64,000 nt of DNA, from positions 56,071 to 120,070 of the forward strand of contig NZ_PPQC01000024.1 in NCBI RefSeq assembly GCF_002902365.1. Direction: 5' to 3'. The DNA comes from Staphylococcus cohnii subsp. cohnii (GTDB lineage Bacteria > Bacillota > Bacilli > Staphylococcales > Staphylococcaceae). Of the stretch, positions 7,736 to 16,434 are shown piece after piece. Under the pieces are notes generated by a model that searched no databases, was not told where the DNA came from, and worked only from the letters and a program-made list of their open reading frames with translations. The position numbers and the translations under genes were made by a program. Positions within the stretch are counted from its first letter, which is position 1. Every line of letters starts with the position of its first letter.

Positions 7736-8585
7736 CTATTTCAATGACTTAATAGCTGTTTCCGCTGCTGTTTGAATCACTTTATCATCTGGTTTTGCAT
7801 CTTTATCTGTTTTTTTCGTGTAAATAGCAAGAATAATTGGCTTACTTTGGTTTTCTGGATAAACAAAAGCTAAATCATTTCGACTAGCATATGTTAATCC
7901 CTGACCACTCTTATCACCTACAACATCATCTTTTGACGCACCTGCTTTAATTAATGTATCTCCAGTTTCATTATGAATCATTGTATGTTTTAGTAGCTCA
8001 AGGTTGGATCTACTCATATTCTCACTCGCTAAAAGATGGTTCAACGTTGTTGCAGCCCTTTTAGGTGTGGTTGTATCGGCCGTACTTTGCGGATCATATA
8101 AATTTAAGTCTGGTTCAAGTCTTTGCGGGTTTGAGATATTGTCTCCGCGTTGTTTTAGTGCTTGTTGAAATCCTTTAATACCACCTATTTCTTCGATAAT
8201 TTTATTATTGGCAGTATTATCACTTTGTAGTATAGAAGCTTTAATTAGCGCTCTTAAGGTCATTTGCTTGCCAACATATTTTTCAGTAGCAGGTGAATAA
8301 GCGACAATGTCATCTTTTGATATCGTTATTTTTTTATTTAGTTCTGATGTTGACGTATTTTGTAATAATATACCACTTGAAATTGCTTTATATGTAGATG
8401 CAAATGCAAATCGTTCATCTGATCTGTGCTGTATCACTTTGCCATTAGCTGTATTGATGCCATAGACCCCCTACAATTGTATCATTATCTTGTTCAATTT
8501 GATCAAAACTTTTTGCCGCAGCGACGTTCCCCGTGACTGCTAACAAAATAAGACTAACCAAAACACTGAAATATAATTTTTTCAT
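7736..8585 (-). pseudogene. class A beta-lactamase (BlaZ-like) with single-base frameshift
   Basis: From ATG 8585 the product starts MKKLYFSVLVSLILLAVTG, a Sec signal peptide with AAA cleavage region and no lipobox, and reads to DNDTIVG before stopping. Removing one base from the C5 run (8467-8471, plus strand) continues it as VYGINTANGKVIQHRSDE and onward to the stop at 7736, about 282 residues, the normal size. All class A motifs are present: STYK (Ser70), SDN, EPDLN (Glu166) and KSG. The enzyme would hydrolyse penicillins outside the cell. No blaR1-blaI genes flank it, so it resembles chromosomal enzymes of coagulase-negative species. A homopolymer sequencing error is a real alternative to a true mutation. 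Confidence 0.88.
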
Positions 8586-8823
8586 ATTTTTCCCCCTATT
8601 CATAATGTGAACCAAACGCGCTATACTTACATTTAACTATAATCATAAATATAACAAAACACAATTATCTTTATTAAGCATAGGTATTAAGTTTAGATAT
8701 AATTCAAAATGACGTTATATCTTCAGTAACATTAATTATAATAAAATACTGCAATTAAACATGTAATCATCAAAAATACTGATACTTTTATTAAATAAAA
8801 ACTACTTTTAATGACTATACAAC
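8586..8823. other. beta-lactamase upstream region
   Basis: AT-rich intergenic DNA holding the presumed beta-lactamase promoter on the minus strand. I see no open frame with a ribosome binding site and no BlaI-type dyad that I would claim. Confidence 0.45.
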
Positions 8824-8857
8824 AAAATAAGCTAGGACATTTAATATGCCCCAGCCT
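8824..8857 (-). terminator. terminator of the IsaB-like gene
   Basis: On the minus strand AGGCTGGGGCAT and ATGTCCTAGCTT pair over 12 positions (four G-U pairs) with loop ATTAA, followed by ATTTTGTTG. It lies about 100 bases past the stop codon. Confidence 0.7.
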
Positions 8858-8956
8858 AGAGTATACTTTCGTTGTAATTGAATGTTACTACAATCAAAAA
8901 CATATCAATTCAAATTCTCTCTTAGTTATATCCTATTTTTATAAACATTATTCTAA

Positions 8957-9544
8957 TTACTGACCAATTGTTATTTCCATCAAATTATCATTTTGATCAA
9001 AGAATGCAGTATAAAAGCCATTATTTGTCGCGTATTTCACATAAGTGCCATCGTTATTGCCTAATTTTCCATCTTCTATGATTTCATTTGAAGTATGCGC
9101 CTTTTTAAACGTTGACTTGGATACTGAATCAGGTTTCGTGAAGAAAGTGAGTTGCACTACTTCATTGTCACTGTTAAATTGTACGCTTGTATCATAAACT
9201 TTCTTAGAATGATCAAATTCTTTTTTGGCATCAGTGTCAACTTTATAACCATCGATTGTGACATTATCATATTTCAAAGCGCGTACGAAGTTATAATCTT
9301 GTGTAAAGGATGGGTCATATGTTGTATAACCTTCATAATTATACCAAGGTGTTGTTTGTGCTTGTGAACGAACACCATTTTCACTGTTTGCACCGCTTGC
9401 ACCACCTTCACCGTGTCCCCATTTTTGGACTTGCTCTGCTGCTTGTGCTGTTGGACTACTCGTTGAGATATATGCTGCTGAAGAACCAACGACCAGTGTA
9501 GATACGACGACAGTTGCTGAAATTAACTTTCCGACTTTACGCAT
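8957..9544 (-). CDS. IsaB-like secreted protein
   Basis: The 195-aa product starts with a long signal peptide (residues 1-35, ending AQAA). After a Gly/Ser/Asn-rich spacer (GHGEGGASGANSENG), PWYNYEGYTTY and NFVRALKYDNVTIDGYKV match, from memory, the core of staphylococcal immunodominant surface antigen B (PYYTYNGY, NFINAIKYDNVKFNG). IsaB is a secreted nucleic-acid-binding protein. The Gly-rich insert is not in S. aureus IsaB as I recall it. Start ATG 9544 follows AAGGAGTGATTTATT. The gene stands alone. Confidence 0.75.
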   Translation of the reverse strand: MRKVGKLISATVVVSTLVVGSSAAYISTSSPTAQAAEQVQKWGHGEGGASGANSENGVRSQAQTTPWYNYEGYTTYDPSFTQDYNFVRALKYDNVTIDGYKVDTDAKKEFDHSKKVYDTSVQFNSDNEVVQLTFFTKPDSVSKSTFKKAHTSNEIIEDGKLGNNDGTYVKYATNNGFYTAFFDQNDNLMEITIGQ

Positions 9545-9814
9545 AATAAATCACTCCTTATTTGTAGTCTGCTATATGCAAAGTGTAATTATTCACTTTC
9601 ATCATACACCTCTCTATTTTATTTTCAAGTAAATTTACACTTTCTTTACATAATAACGGATATTATATATGAAAATGCTTTATTGATATACTAATAATTC
9701 ATTTAAAAAGTTGTGATCATACCTATCAGAAAACGTATTGAGCCAAAAGTTTATGCGGTTTAGCTTAAATTGATATAGTAAGTATAATAAATAATTTAAA
9801 AAGGATGGTTTATC

Positions 9815-10120
9815 ATGATATATATTTTACAAGTTGATTTTCCTATCGATGGCCCTTTTGGCCAGAAAATGTCCACACAATTCGCTGATTTAGCGAAATC
9901 TATAAATGAGGAACCAGGGTTTTTATGGAAAATATGGACAGAAAATGCTGATGAAAAAGAAGCGGGTGGCATTTATGCATTTGATAGCTACGAAAATGCT
10001 GAAAATTATTTAAATATGCATAGTGAACGACTTAAATCCATGGGCATCCCCAATGTAAATGCTAAAATATTCGCTACGAATGACACACTTACTAAAATTA
10101 CACATGGACGCATAGCATAA
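9815..10120 (+). CDS. YdhR-family putative monooxygenase
   Basis: The 101-aa product fits the small dimeric ferredoxin-like barrel family typified by E. coli YdhR: ILQVDFPIDGPFG at the N-terminus, GFLWKIWTEN, then GGIYAFDSYENAENYLNMH. Members are proposed cofactor-independent monooxygenases of aromatic compounds, but physiological substrates are not established. ATG 9815 follows AAAAAGGATGG. It is monocistronic and faces a bidirectional terminator. Confidence 0.8.
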   Translation: MIYILQVDFPIDGPFGQKMSTQFADLAKSINEEPGFLWKIWTENADEKEAGGIYAFDSYENAENYLNMHSERLKSMGIPNVNAKIFATNDTLTKITHGRIA

Positions 10121-10146
10121 CCGAATTTGAGCTATAAAATACAACT

Positions 10147-10193
10147 AGCCTTTCAATGCACACAAAAGAAGTGCGTTTTGAAAGGCTTTTTTA
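10147..10193. terminator. bidirectional terminator between ydhR-like and esterase genes
   Basis: AGCCTTTCAA (10147-10156) pairs with TTGAAAGGCT (10178-10187), extended by TGCAC/GTGCG, followed by TTTTTT on the plus strand. It can serve both convergent genes. Confidence 0.8.
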
Positions 10194-10253
10194 AGTATTT
10201 GTTAAACGGATAAAATGAATACGTTTTAAAATTGATGACTTCTCAGGTGATTA

Positions 10254-11093
10254 CTAGTTCAGTTGAGACATTTCAGTGATAAAATCTTGATACGTTATTT
10301 TATTTTTAGATAACCTAGCAACAAGCATATATATTTGTTCATTTTTTGTGAATTCACTTTTATATAAATTTTTTTCAAATTCGTTCTCATTCTCTAAACG
10401 ATTTACGACGTTTTTTGCACTTGAAAATGCTTCATAATATCTAATTCCAAACAACCGTTGAGAAAAACCATCTATATGAATACCATCTGGATTTGCTGTT
10501 AAGCCTTCTGCCGTAACAAAATAGCAATGATGCTCTTTCTGCGCTACATTTTTTATTATTTTATTAATTTGTTGATACTCTGTAGCACTAGCACCAAATC
10601 CTTCTTTTCCTAAAAACGTTCCTAATAATCCAATAATAAAGGGAAGTTTAGGCAATTCCAGTTCTGTCCTAAAAAATTGAATTAGATGTGATAATTTTGC
10701 TTCATATGTTTGATATTTATTATTTTGACTATCACTTTCACCTTGATGCCATAAAACACCTATCAATTCAGAAGTTTCCATGGCAAATCTAGTTTCACTT
10801 AAGGCATGCCGTGTCAACATGCTTTTATCCGACCATTCTTCAATGGGAGTCCCCCCATCAGCACACGGAATTAACCCAATTGTTTCATCTGGATGATCAT
10901 CTAGCCATTGCTTTGCAAATGACGCAGCTGGTCCAATACCTGCTACAGAACGATCACTATGTATCGGTTCTTCCATCATTTGCCATCTCCCATTTCTAAG
11001 CATAAAAATACGTTCATCAATGATTGGCTTAACACTATCTAAAAACCCTCGTCCTGCCATATTTGATTGACCAATAAGTAAGATTGATTTCAT
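10254..11093 (-). CDS. SGNH-type carbohydrate esterase (SASA/CE6 family)
   Basis: The 279-aa protein begins MKSILLIGQSNMAGRG; GQSNMAG is the block I nucleophile motif (Ser10) of sialate O-acetylesterase/CE6 enzymes. LWHQGESD (near residue 155) matches the oxyanion-hole region, and DGIHIDGFSQ supplies the Asp-x-x-His pair. No signal peptide is seen, so it is probably cytoplasmic. It would remove O-acetyl groups from a sugar polymer or oligosaccharide. It is divergent from an O-acyltransferase-type membrane protein, hinting at a pair that adds and removes the same modification (inference). Confidence 0.82.
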   Translation of the reverse strand: MKSILLIGQSNMAGRGFLDSVKPIIDERIFMLRNGRWQMMEEPIHSDRSVAGIGPAASFAKQWLDDHPDETIGLIPCADGGTPIEEWSDKSMLTRHALSETRFAMETSELIGVLWHQGESDSQNNKYQTYEAKLSHLIQFFRTELELPKLPFIIGLLGTFLGKEGFGASATEYQQINKIIKNVAQKEHHCYFVTAEGLTANPDGIHIDGFSQRLFGIRYYEAFSSAKNVVNRLENENEFEKNLYKSEFTKNEQIYMLVARLSKNKITYQDFITEMSQLN

Positions 11094-11295
11094 AAACCGA
11101 TTCCTTTCACTAATAAGGTTTTTAATGATTATTTTAAATATATGTAATCATATCATTCTTTATTAATCTTACTCAATTACCATATTATGAATTGCCACGC
11201 TTTATATAAAATGATTATAAAAATAAATTCATATAAACTTTACTTTTAATACTAATTATCATATTATGGAATGGATTTTGAGAGGAGTTTTTATT

Positions 11296-12363
11296 TTGGA
11301 AAGGAAAATGGAGCTCACCTATGCTAGGGCGATATTTTGTATCGCAATAGTCATCGTCCATTGTTTAACCGGTTTAGTAAACGATTATCATATTTCACAA
11401 TTTGAAAAATCACTTTTTAGTTTTTTACAAGTTATTTTATTATTTGCAACACCGTGTTTTATTATTTTGTCGGAAACTTTATTAGGCATGCGGTATTCAA
11501 ATAAAATTCCACAAAACTTTTTACTGAAACGCATGAAATTTATTTTAATTCCTTATGCTTTATTTGGCTTATTTATCACTTTCAGGCTATTTCTTGGTGA
11601 TAATTCAGATAAATCATTTTGGGAAATCTTTTTAAATATCGTCTTAGAAGGTAATTTTTTCGGTTGGTTTGTACTCGTTATTTTTCAGTTTTACATATTA
11701 CATCGCTTATTTTATAAATTATTGAGTAAGGCCAATCCTATAGTTGTACTTGTCATTACTTTTATCATTAGTTTTGGACATTCTTATTTAATGTATTACA
11801 GTAATGATTATCTTGCATTCTGGGATTTTTATCCTTTATTTAGTAGAACGATCATTTTATATTGGTTATTTTACTTTGTTGTCGGTTTCTATTTTGGTAA
11901 ATATTATGACACTGTTATTCAATTTTTAAAAAATCATTTAGTTTGGCTTTTATTGATATGGCTATTGGCTTTATGCTATATGGCATTTAACTTTTCTTAT
12001 TTAGATGTACATTTGAATGAATCTAATCGATTTGACTTAGTCTTATTTTCTGCAATCAGTTTTGTATTTATCGTCTATATATCGAAATTTTTAACTCGAT
12101 TTAACTTAGTGTTTGTGTTTTTAATTAGTGAAATATCATTTTTCATTTATTTAGCACATCAGATTATTGTAGACTTTATTTCTAGATCGTTGGCATCATT
12201 TGTTACGTTCCCAACACTATTTTTAATCCTAAGTACTATTTTCACCCTTGGATTTTGTATTGGGTTAGCAATAATACTATCTTTTATTCCATATGTGAGA
12301 ATTATAGTAGGAAGAAATACGCTACATCCTATGGTCATTAATAACTATAAACATCATAGTTAA
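11296..12363 (+). CDS. IcaC-like membrane acyltransferase (acyltransferase 3 family)
   Basis: About 355 residues with roughly ten membrane spans. MELTYARAIFCIAIVIVHCL, ATPCFIILSETLL, FILIPYALFGLF and SFFIYLAHQIIVD resemble IcaC of the staphylococcal PNAG locus, as I recall it, and the wider O-acyltransferase 3 family. I chose TTG 11296, 9 bases after GAGAGGAG; an ATG at 11308 is also possible, and an earlier frame start at 11266 precedes the ribosome binding site. No icaA, icaD or icaB is nearby, so a PNAG role is unlikely. Decoration of teichoic acid or another surface glycan by the neighbouring cluster is more plausible. Confidence 0.78.
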   Translation: MERKMELTYARAIFCIAIVIVHCLTGLVNDYHISQFEKSLFSFLQVILLFATPCFIILSETLLGMRYSNKIPQNFLLKRMKFILIPYALFGLFITFRLFLGDNSDKSFWEIFLNIVLEGNFFGWFVLVIFQFYILHRLFYKLLSKANPIVVLVITFIISFGHSYLMYYSNDYLAFWDFYPLFSRTIILYWLFYFVVGFYFGKYYDTVIQFLKNHLVWLLLIWLLALCYMAFNFSYLDVHLNESNRFDLVLFSAISFVFIVYISKFLTRFNLVFVFLISEISFFIYLAHQIIVDFISRSLASFVTFPTLFLILSTIFTLGFCIGLAIILSFIPYVRIIVGRNTLHPMVINNYKHHS

Positions 12364-12437
12364 TGTGCAAAAGTTGCTATATAAACATAGCATTTCAAAT
12401 AAACAAGCACAGTAAAACCGAAAGATTTTAAATATAA

Positions 12438-12477
12438 AAAGGACGCATCCACTTCATATGGATGCGTCCTTTATTTT
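12438..12477. terminator. bidirectional terminator
   Basis: A perfect 14-bp stem AAAGGACGCATCCA (12438-12451) / TGGATGCGTCCTTT (12459-12472) with a 7-base loop lies between the convergent acyltransferase and transferase-fusion genes, with ATTTT on the plus side and A/T-rich sequence on the other. Confidence 0.88.
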
Positions 12478-12517
12478 GGGCTTGAGCATTATTGCTCATC
12501 CTTAGTTATTTGATATT

Positions 12518-15010
12518 TTAATCATCTAATAAATGATAAAATTGTTCAATTGCTTCTTTATTATATAACTCTGGATCAAATTTAGCATAAGCAGGTGTTT
12601 CCTTATTAATAAACTGTTGTATGCTTGTTTGTAATGATTCAGCATCGTTAAAACTCAACATACCGTATTTACCATAGTCAAGGACATATTGATTGGCTGG
12701 TATATCTGAGGCCAAAATATCTATGCCTACGGTCAACGCTTCTAATAAGACCATTGATTGCCCTTCGTAATAAGATGGTAAAACAAATAAATCACAGTCT
12801 CTCATAATATTAAATGGATTTCTTTTTTGTCCCATTAAAAATACATGTTCTGATAAATCTAATGAGTCGATTAACTTACTTAATTGGTTTTTGAGTGGAC
12901 CATCACCTAAAATATATAATTTCGCGTTAGGATTTGCTTCCACGACACCGCTAAACGCTTGAATTAAATTATCAAACCCTTTCTCAGGTGATAATCTTCC
13001 CATAGTCATCACTTTAAAATCAGCTTTATGGAATGGCACGCTTGTAATTTGCTTATCCTGTTCTCTAACGATGACACGCTCACCATTTTTCATAAAGATA
13101 TCATTATCTTCATCCACCAAATTATAAATTCTATCTAAATTAATTGTATTCATCGATGATTTAAATTTATCTTTTGTTTTTCTATTTGCTATTTTTTTAA
13201 CATTTTCTTGCTTGGTCACTTCAGAAACACTTACGAGCTTATCATAATAAGGATACAAGGACATTACACCTTTTAAATTGGCATAATGTGGTCTCACACC
13301 GTTCACTTTACGCTCCATATCCATTTTCATATCACTGTGTAAATAGATTAATTTTCTTTTAGCATTACTAGCTAACAAGATTTCAGACCAAAACATCGCA
13401 TAACCACTAAAATCCATAACTACATCAAACTCTGAATTACCAAACACTTTTCTAAATTCGCGTTGATACATTGCTTCAGGATAAATTTTTTCTTCAATTT
13501 TCGATTTGATGCCTCTATTGCGAACCAATAGATTACGATAGTATTCTGAAGTATTTGCTAACAATGGACCTTTTCTCAAAATAACTCTCACATTGTCGTT
13601 TAAGCTATATAGGTTATCTATGACGTCTTTATTTCTATTAAATCCAAGGTAAATTGTAATATCATATCTATCATAATCAACATTTTCTAATAAATTTAGA
13701 AGCGATGTTGTTATGCCATTTGGTTTCATACCACCTGGATATATTAAAATACGTTCTTTTCTATTATTTTGATCACCATTTTTAGGTGCATTCTGATGAA
13801 ACACTTGGTTGACGACTCTTTCCGTGACTTGACCATCATCATAATTCACAAATTTTTGTTTATACTTTTGATAGTTCCACTGATATTGCGCTAACATATT
13901 TTGTGATTCTTTGACAGTAGCTACCAGTGCTTCAATTGAGTGTACACTTGGTCCTGGGAGACTATCTACAGAAAGATAAAATCCTCTGTCTTCTTCATAG
14001 GCTTTATAATCAGGTGTATAAAAAATAATAGGTTTATCTGTAACTAAATAATCAAAAAAGATACTTGAATAATCAGTTACGAGCAAATCAACAATACTGA
14101 GTAATTCATTTGTATCAAACGTATCCTCTACTAAGTATTTCTTTAATTTTTTATTACCTACTGCTTTTTTATAAATAAACGGATGCACTTTTAATAATAC
14201 TTGGTAACGCGTTTGTTTATTTAATGATTCAATCAGCGTTTCAATTTCTTCAATATTATCTTCTGGTGAACTCACCGTTTGGCCACGCCACGTGGGTGAA
14301 AAGAGTAAAATAGGTGCATCTGTTAATTTAATGCCCTGTTTTTTTAATTTTTGTATCACTTCTTTTGACTGCGCATTTAACGTAGCATCTATTCTAGGAT
14401 AACCAATTTCTAAAATTGCTTCATCGTTTAAACCATCTAATTTAAATGCTTTTTTAAAAATATCTGTCGTATGTTGGTTAGGTGAAATAATATAATCAGA
14501 ACTTAAAAAATTGCGAATTGTATTTTGTGATTCTAATAAATTATGATTTATATCTAAACCCATTGCCTTTAATGGCGTACCATGCCATGTGTTTACATAT
14601 ATCTGATTCGGCTTTTTCGTAAAATACGTTGGAAATGTCGCATTGTTAATAAGATATTTACACTTTGTTAAATAATGTAAATAGTCTTCACTTTCTTTTA
14701 CAATAAATTTTACATTTTTATATTTACTATATTTTTTAGAAAATGCTTTTTGCATTTTTTGAGATGCCACGACCCAAATATGTATATATTTTTGATAATC
14801 AGGATGGTTCATTAAATATTTAAATATCGCATAAGGACTATCTGTCATGCTTTGTCCGTCTCTAACTTGATACAAAATATGTTTGTTATCTACTTCAATC
14901 GTTTTATAAAGATTTGCGTAATGCATAATATTTTTTGTGTACTTACTTCTTAGTTGTAATTTCAATGGTTCAGAAATGAATTTTAATTTTCTTTTCGTTT
15001 TACCAATCAT
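12518..15010 (-). CDS. bifunctional CDP-glycerol glycerophosphotransferase (N) / family 4 glycosyltransferase (C)
   Basis: The 830-aa product is a fusion. Residues about 1-410 are a TagF/TarF-type CDP-glycerol transferase: VNTWHGTPLKAMG, LLFSPTWRG, LLKVHPF and LLVTDYSSIFFDYL, the last two being the conserved His and Asp-x-Ser-Ser regions. Residues about 420-830 are a GT-B family 4 enzyme: GGMKPNGITTSLLNLL, MTMGRLSPEKGFDNLI and the EX7E motif in YYEGQSMVLLEAL. It should polymerise and glycosylate a glycerol-phosphate wall polymer at the inner membrane face. It is 11 bases downstream of a sugar-nucleotide epimerase. Start ATG 15010 follows GAGGTGGAAGA. Compare 20494-22833, which has the same domains in reverse order. 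Confidence 0.85.
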   Translation of the reverse strand: MIGKTKRKLKFISEPLKLQLRSKYTKNIMHYANLYKTIEVDNKHILYQVRDGQSMTDSPYAIFKYLMNHPDYQKYIHIWVVASQKMQKAFSKKYSKYKNVKFIVKESEDYLHYLTKCKYLINNATFPTYFTKKPNQIYVNTWHGTPLKAMGLDINHNLLESQNTIRNFLSSDYIISPNQHTTDIFKKAFKLDGLNDEAILEIGYPRIDATLNAQSKEVIQKLKKQGIKLTDAPILLFSPTWRGQTVSSPEDNIEEIETLIESLNKQTRYQVLLKVHPFIYKKAVGNKKLKKYLVEDTFDTNELLSIVDLLVTDYSSIFFDYLVTDKPIIFYTPDYKAYEEDRGFYLSVDSLPGPSVHSIEALVATVKESQNMLAQYQWNYQKYKQKFVNYDDGQVTERVVNQVFHQNAPKNGDQNNRKERILIYPGGMKPNGITTSLLNLLENVDYDRYDITIYLGFNRNKDVIDNLYSLNDNVRVILRKGPLLANTSEYYRNLLVRNRGIKSKIEEKIYPEAMYQREFRKVFGNSEFDVVMDFSGYAMFWSEILLASNAKRKLIYLHSDMKMDMERKVNGVRPHYANLKGVMSLYPYYDKLVSVSEVTKQENVKKIANRKTKDKFKSSMNTINLDRIYNLVDEDNDIFMKNGERVIVREQDKQITSVPFHKADFKVMTMGRLSPEKGFDNLIQAFSGVVEANPNAKLYILGDGPLKNQLSKLIDSLDLSEHVFLMGQKRNPFNIMRDCDLFVLPSYYEGQSMVLLEALTVGIDILASDIPANQYVLDYGKYGMLSFNDAESLQTSIQQFINKETPAYAKFDPELYNKEAIEQFYHLLDD

Positions 15011-15021
15011 TCTTCCACCTC

Positions 15022-15963
15022 TTAGTTTATCTTATCTATATTCGAGTATTTAATATATTCTGTTAAACCTGACACAATATCATATTTGGGCTTAAATCCT
15101 AGCGCTTCCAAACCTTTGATATCAGCACAAGAATGTTTGATATCCCCACTTCTTGATTCAGCAAACTGATAGTCTATAGATTTATTATAAACTAGTTTGA
15201 ATTTATCGAAAATTTCTAATAGTGATATTTGTTTACCAGTAGCTAAATTGTATATTTGGCCATTCGTTACTTCATTATCTAGCACGATCGAAACCGCACG
15301 CACTAAATCTTTTACGTATACAAAATCTCTTGTTTGTTCTCCATCCCCAAAAAATGTGAATGTCTCATTATTTTTAAATTTTTTATCTATAATGGATAAC
15401 ACACCAGAGTATGGTGAATGAGGATCTTGTCTCGGACCATAAATATTAAAGAATCTTAAAGCAGTTGTTGGCAGATTATATAGTGTATTGTAAATTTTTG
15501 TATATTGTTCCCCAGCATATTTTTCAACAGCATAAGGGGATTCCGGATCGATAAATGTTTCAACTTGTTTTGGTAATCCTTCAGTATTACCATATACAGC
15601 TGCAGATGAAGCAAAAATAAACTTCTTCAAATTATGATTATATTGACGATTGGCTTCTAAGAGATTCAATGTGCCATTTATATTGACAGATTGAGACTTT
15701 ATAGGATCATTTATTGTTTCTACAACGCTAACTACTGCTGCTAAATGAATGACAATATCAAATTGTTCTTTCTCTACTAATGATGTCACAAAAGATGTAT
15801 TAACCACATCATTTTCAATGAAATGCGCATCATCTATAAATTTAACATTCGAACGGTGGCCTGTGCTTAGATTGGCTAATATAAACACCTCATTAGCTTT
15901 ATTAAAATGTTCTGCTAAATGTGAGCCAATAAATCCAGCACCACCTGTAATTAGTACTTTCAT
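15022..15963 (-). CDS. NAD-dependent sugar-nucleotide epimerase (UDP-glucose 4-epimerase-like)
   Basis: This 313-aa extended SDR protein begins MKVLITGGAGFIGSHLAEHF with the NAD-binding GGxGxxG. It has Ser in IFASSAAVYG, the YAVEK (YxxxK) catalytic pair near residue 142, and RFFNIYGPRQDP. It most likely interconverts UDP-hexoses or UDP-HexNAc and so supplies the donor for the fused glycosyltransferase encoded 11 bases downstream. Its ribosome binding site AGGAGGAGAGAAA is strong. Substrate cannot be fixed from motifs; dehydratase activity is less likely. Confidence 0.85.
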   Translation of the reverse strand: MKVLITGGAGFIGSHLAEHFNKANEVFILANLSTGHRSNVKFIDDAHFIENDVVNTSFVTSLVEKEQFDIVIHLAAVVSVVETINDPIKSQSVNINGTLNLLEANRQYNHNLKKFIFASSAAVYGNTEGLPKQVETFIDPESPYAVEKYAGEQYTKIYNTLYNLPTTALRFFNIYGPRQDPHSPYSGVLSIIDKKFKNNETFTFFGDGEQTRDFVYVKDLVRAVSIVLDNEVTNGQIYNLATGKQISLLEIFDKFKLVYNKSIDYQFAESRSGDIKHSCADIKGLEALGFKPKYDIVSGLTEYIKYSNIDKIN

Positions 15964-16434
15964 TTTCTCTCCTCCTATATATTCAAGTCATAACATATTA
16001 TCGTCAATGCTTTTAATAATATATATTACTTCATACAACTAACTTTTATTATAAAAAACGCAATAATATTACAAATAAAATTGTTAAACTTGTATTAACA
16101 TCTTCTATATATTAATACAAGTTTAACAATTTTAACGAACAAATCAAAAGAAATTGAGGTAAAAACTTAATAATAATTGAATAATAACACCATGCACTTT
16201 GCAAAAATTCTATTGGTTCGCCAATAAATGAAGTTAGTTATAGTATGTTCTACCATTGGTGTAAGCGGCTTTTAAAAAGATTAACTTAGAATACTATCAT
16301 AAAAAGCGTTCCACCATAAATTTCCTTTAAAGAATAAAATAATACCTACATTATACTATAAAGCGATATGGCGAAACGCTTAAGAATTTTACTATAAACT
16401 ATCAAAATTTTACTCTATCTCGGTTATATATAAC
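15964..16434. other. gene-free region with a large hairpin
   Basis: About 470 AT-rich bases between the epimerase start and the cyclodeaminase stop, both on the minus strand. It contains the 22-bp inverted repeat listed separately and the small dyad ATTGG-TTCG-CCAAT at 16212-16225. No reading frame with a ribosome binding site was seen. Confidence 0.5.
16077..16133. repeat. 22-bp perfect inverted repeat
   Basis: Arm 1 (16077-16098) begins AAAATTGTTAAAC, and arm 2 (16112-16133) is its exact reverse complement, with a 13-base spacer. On the minus strand it is followed by TTTTATTTG, so it may terminate transcription coming from the cyclodeaminase, but it lies 300 bases past that stop and 114 bases before the epimerase start. 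It could equally be an operator or a sRNA terminator. Confidence 0.75.

Noticed and set aside
9152..9501. Several 60-70 codon frames within the IsaB-like gene on both strands
   Set aside because: They overlap a well-supported secreted protein and have no start signals.
11296..12363. ica biofilm operon
   Set aside because: Only an IcaC-like protein is present; icaA, icaD, icaB and icaR are not nearby.
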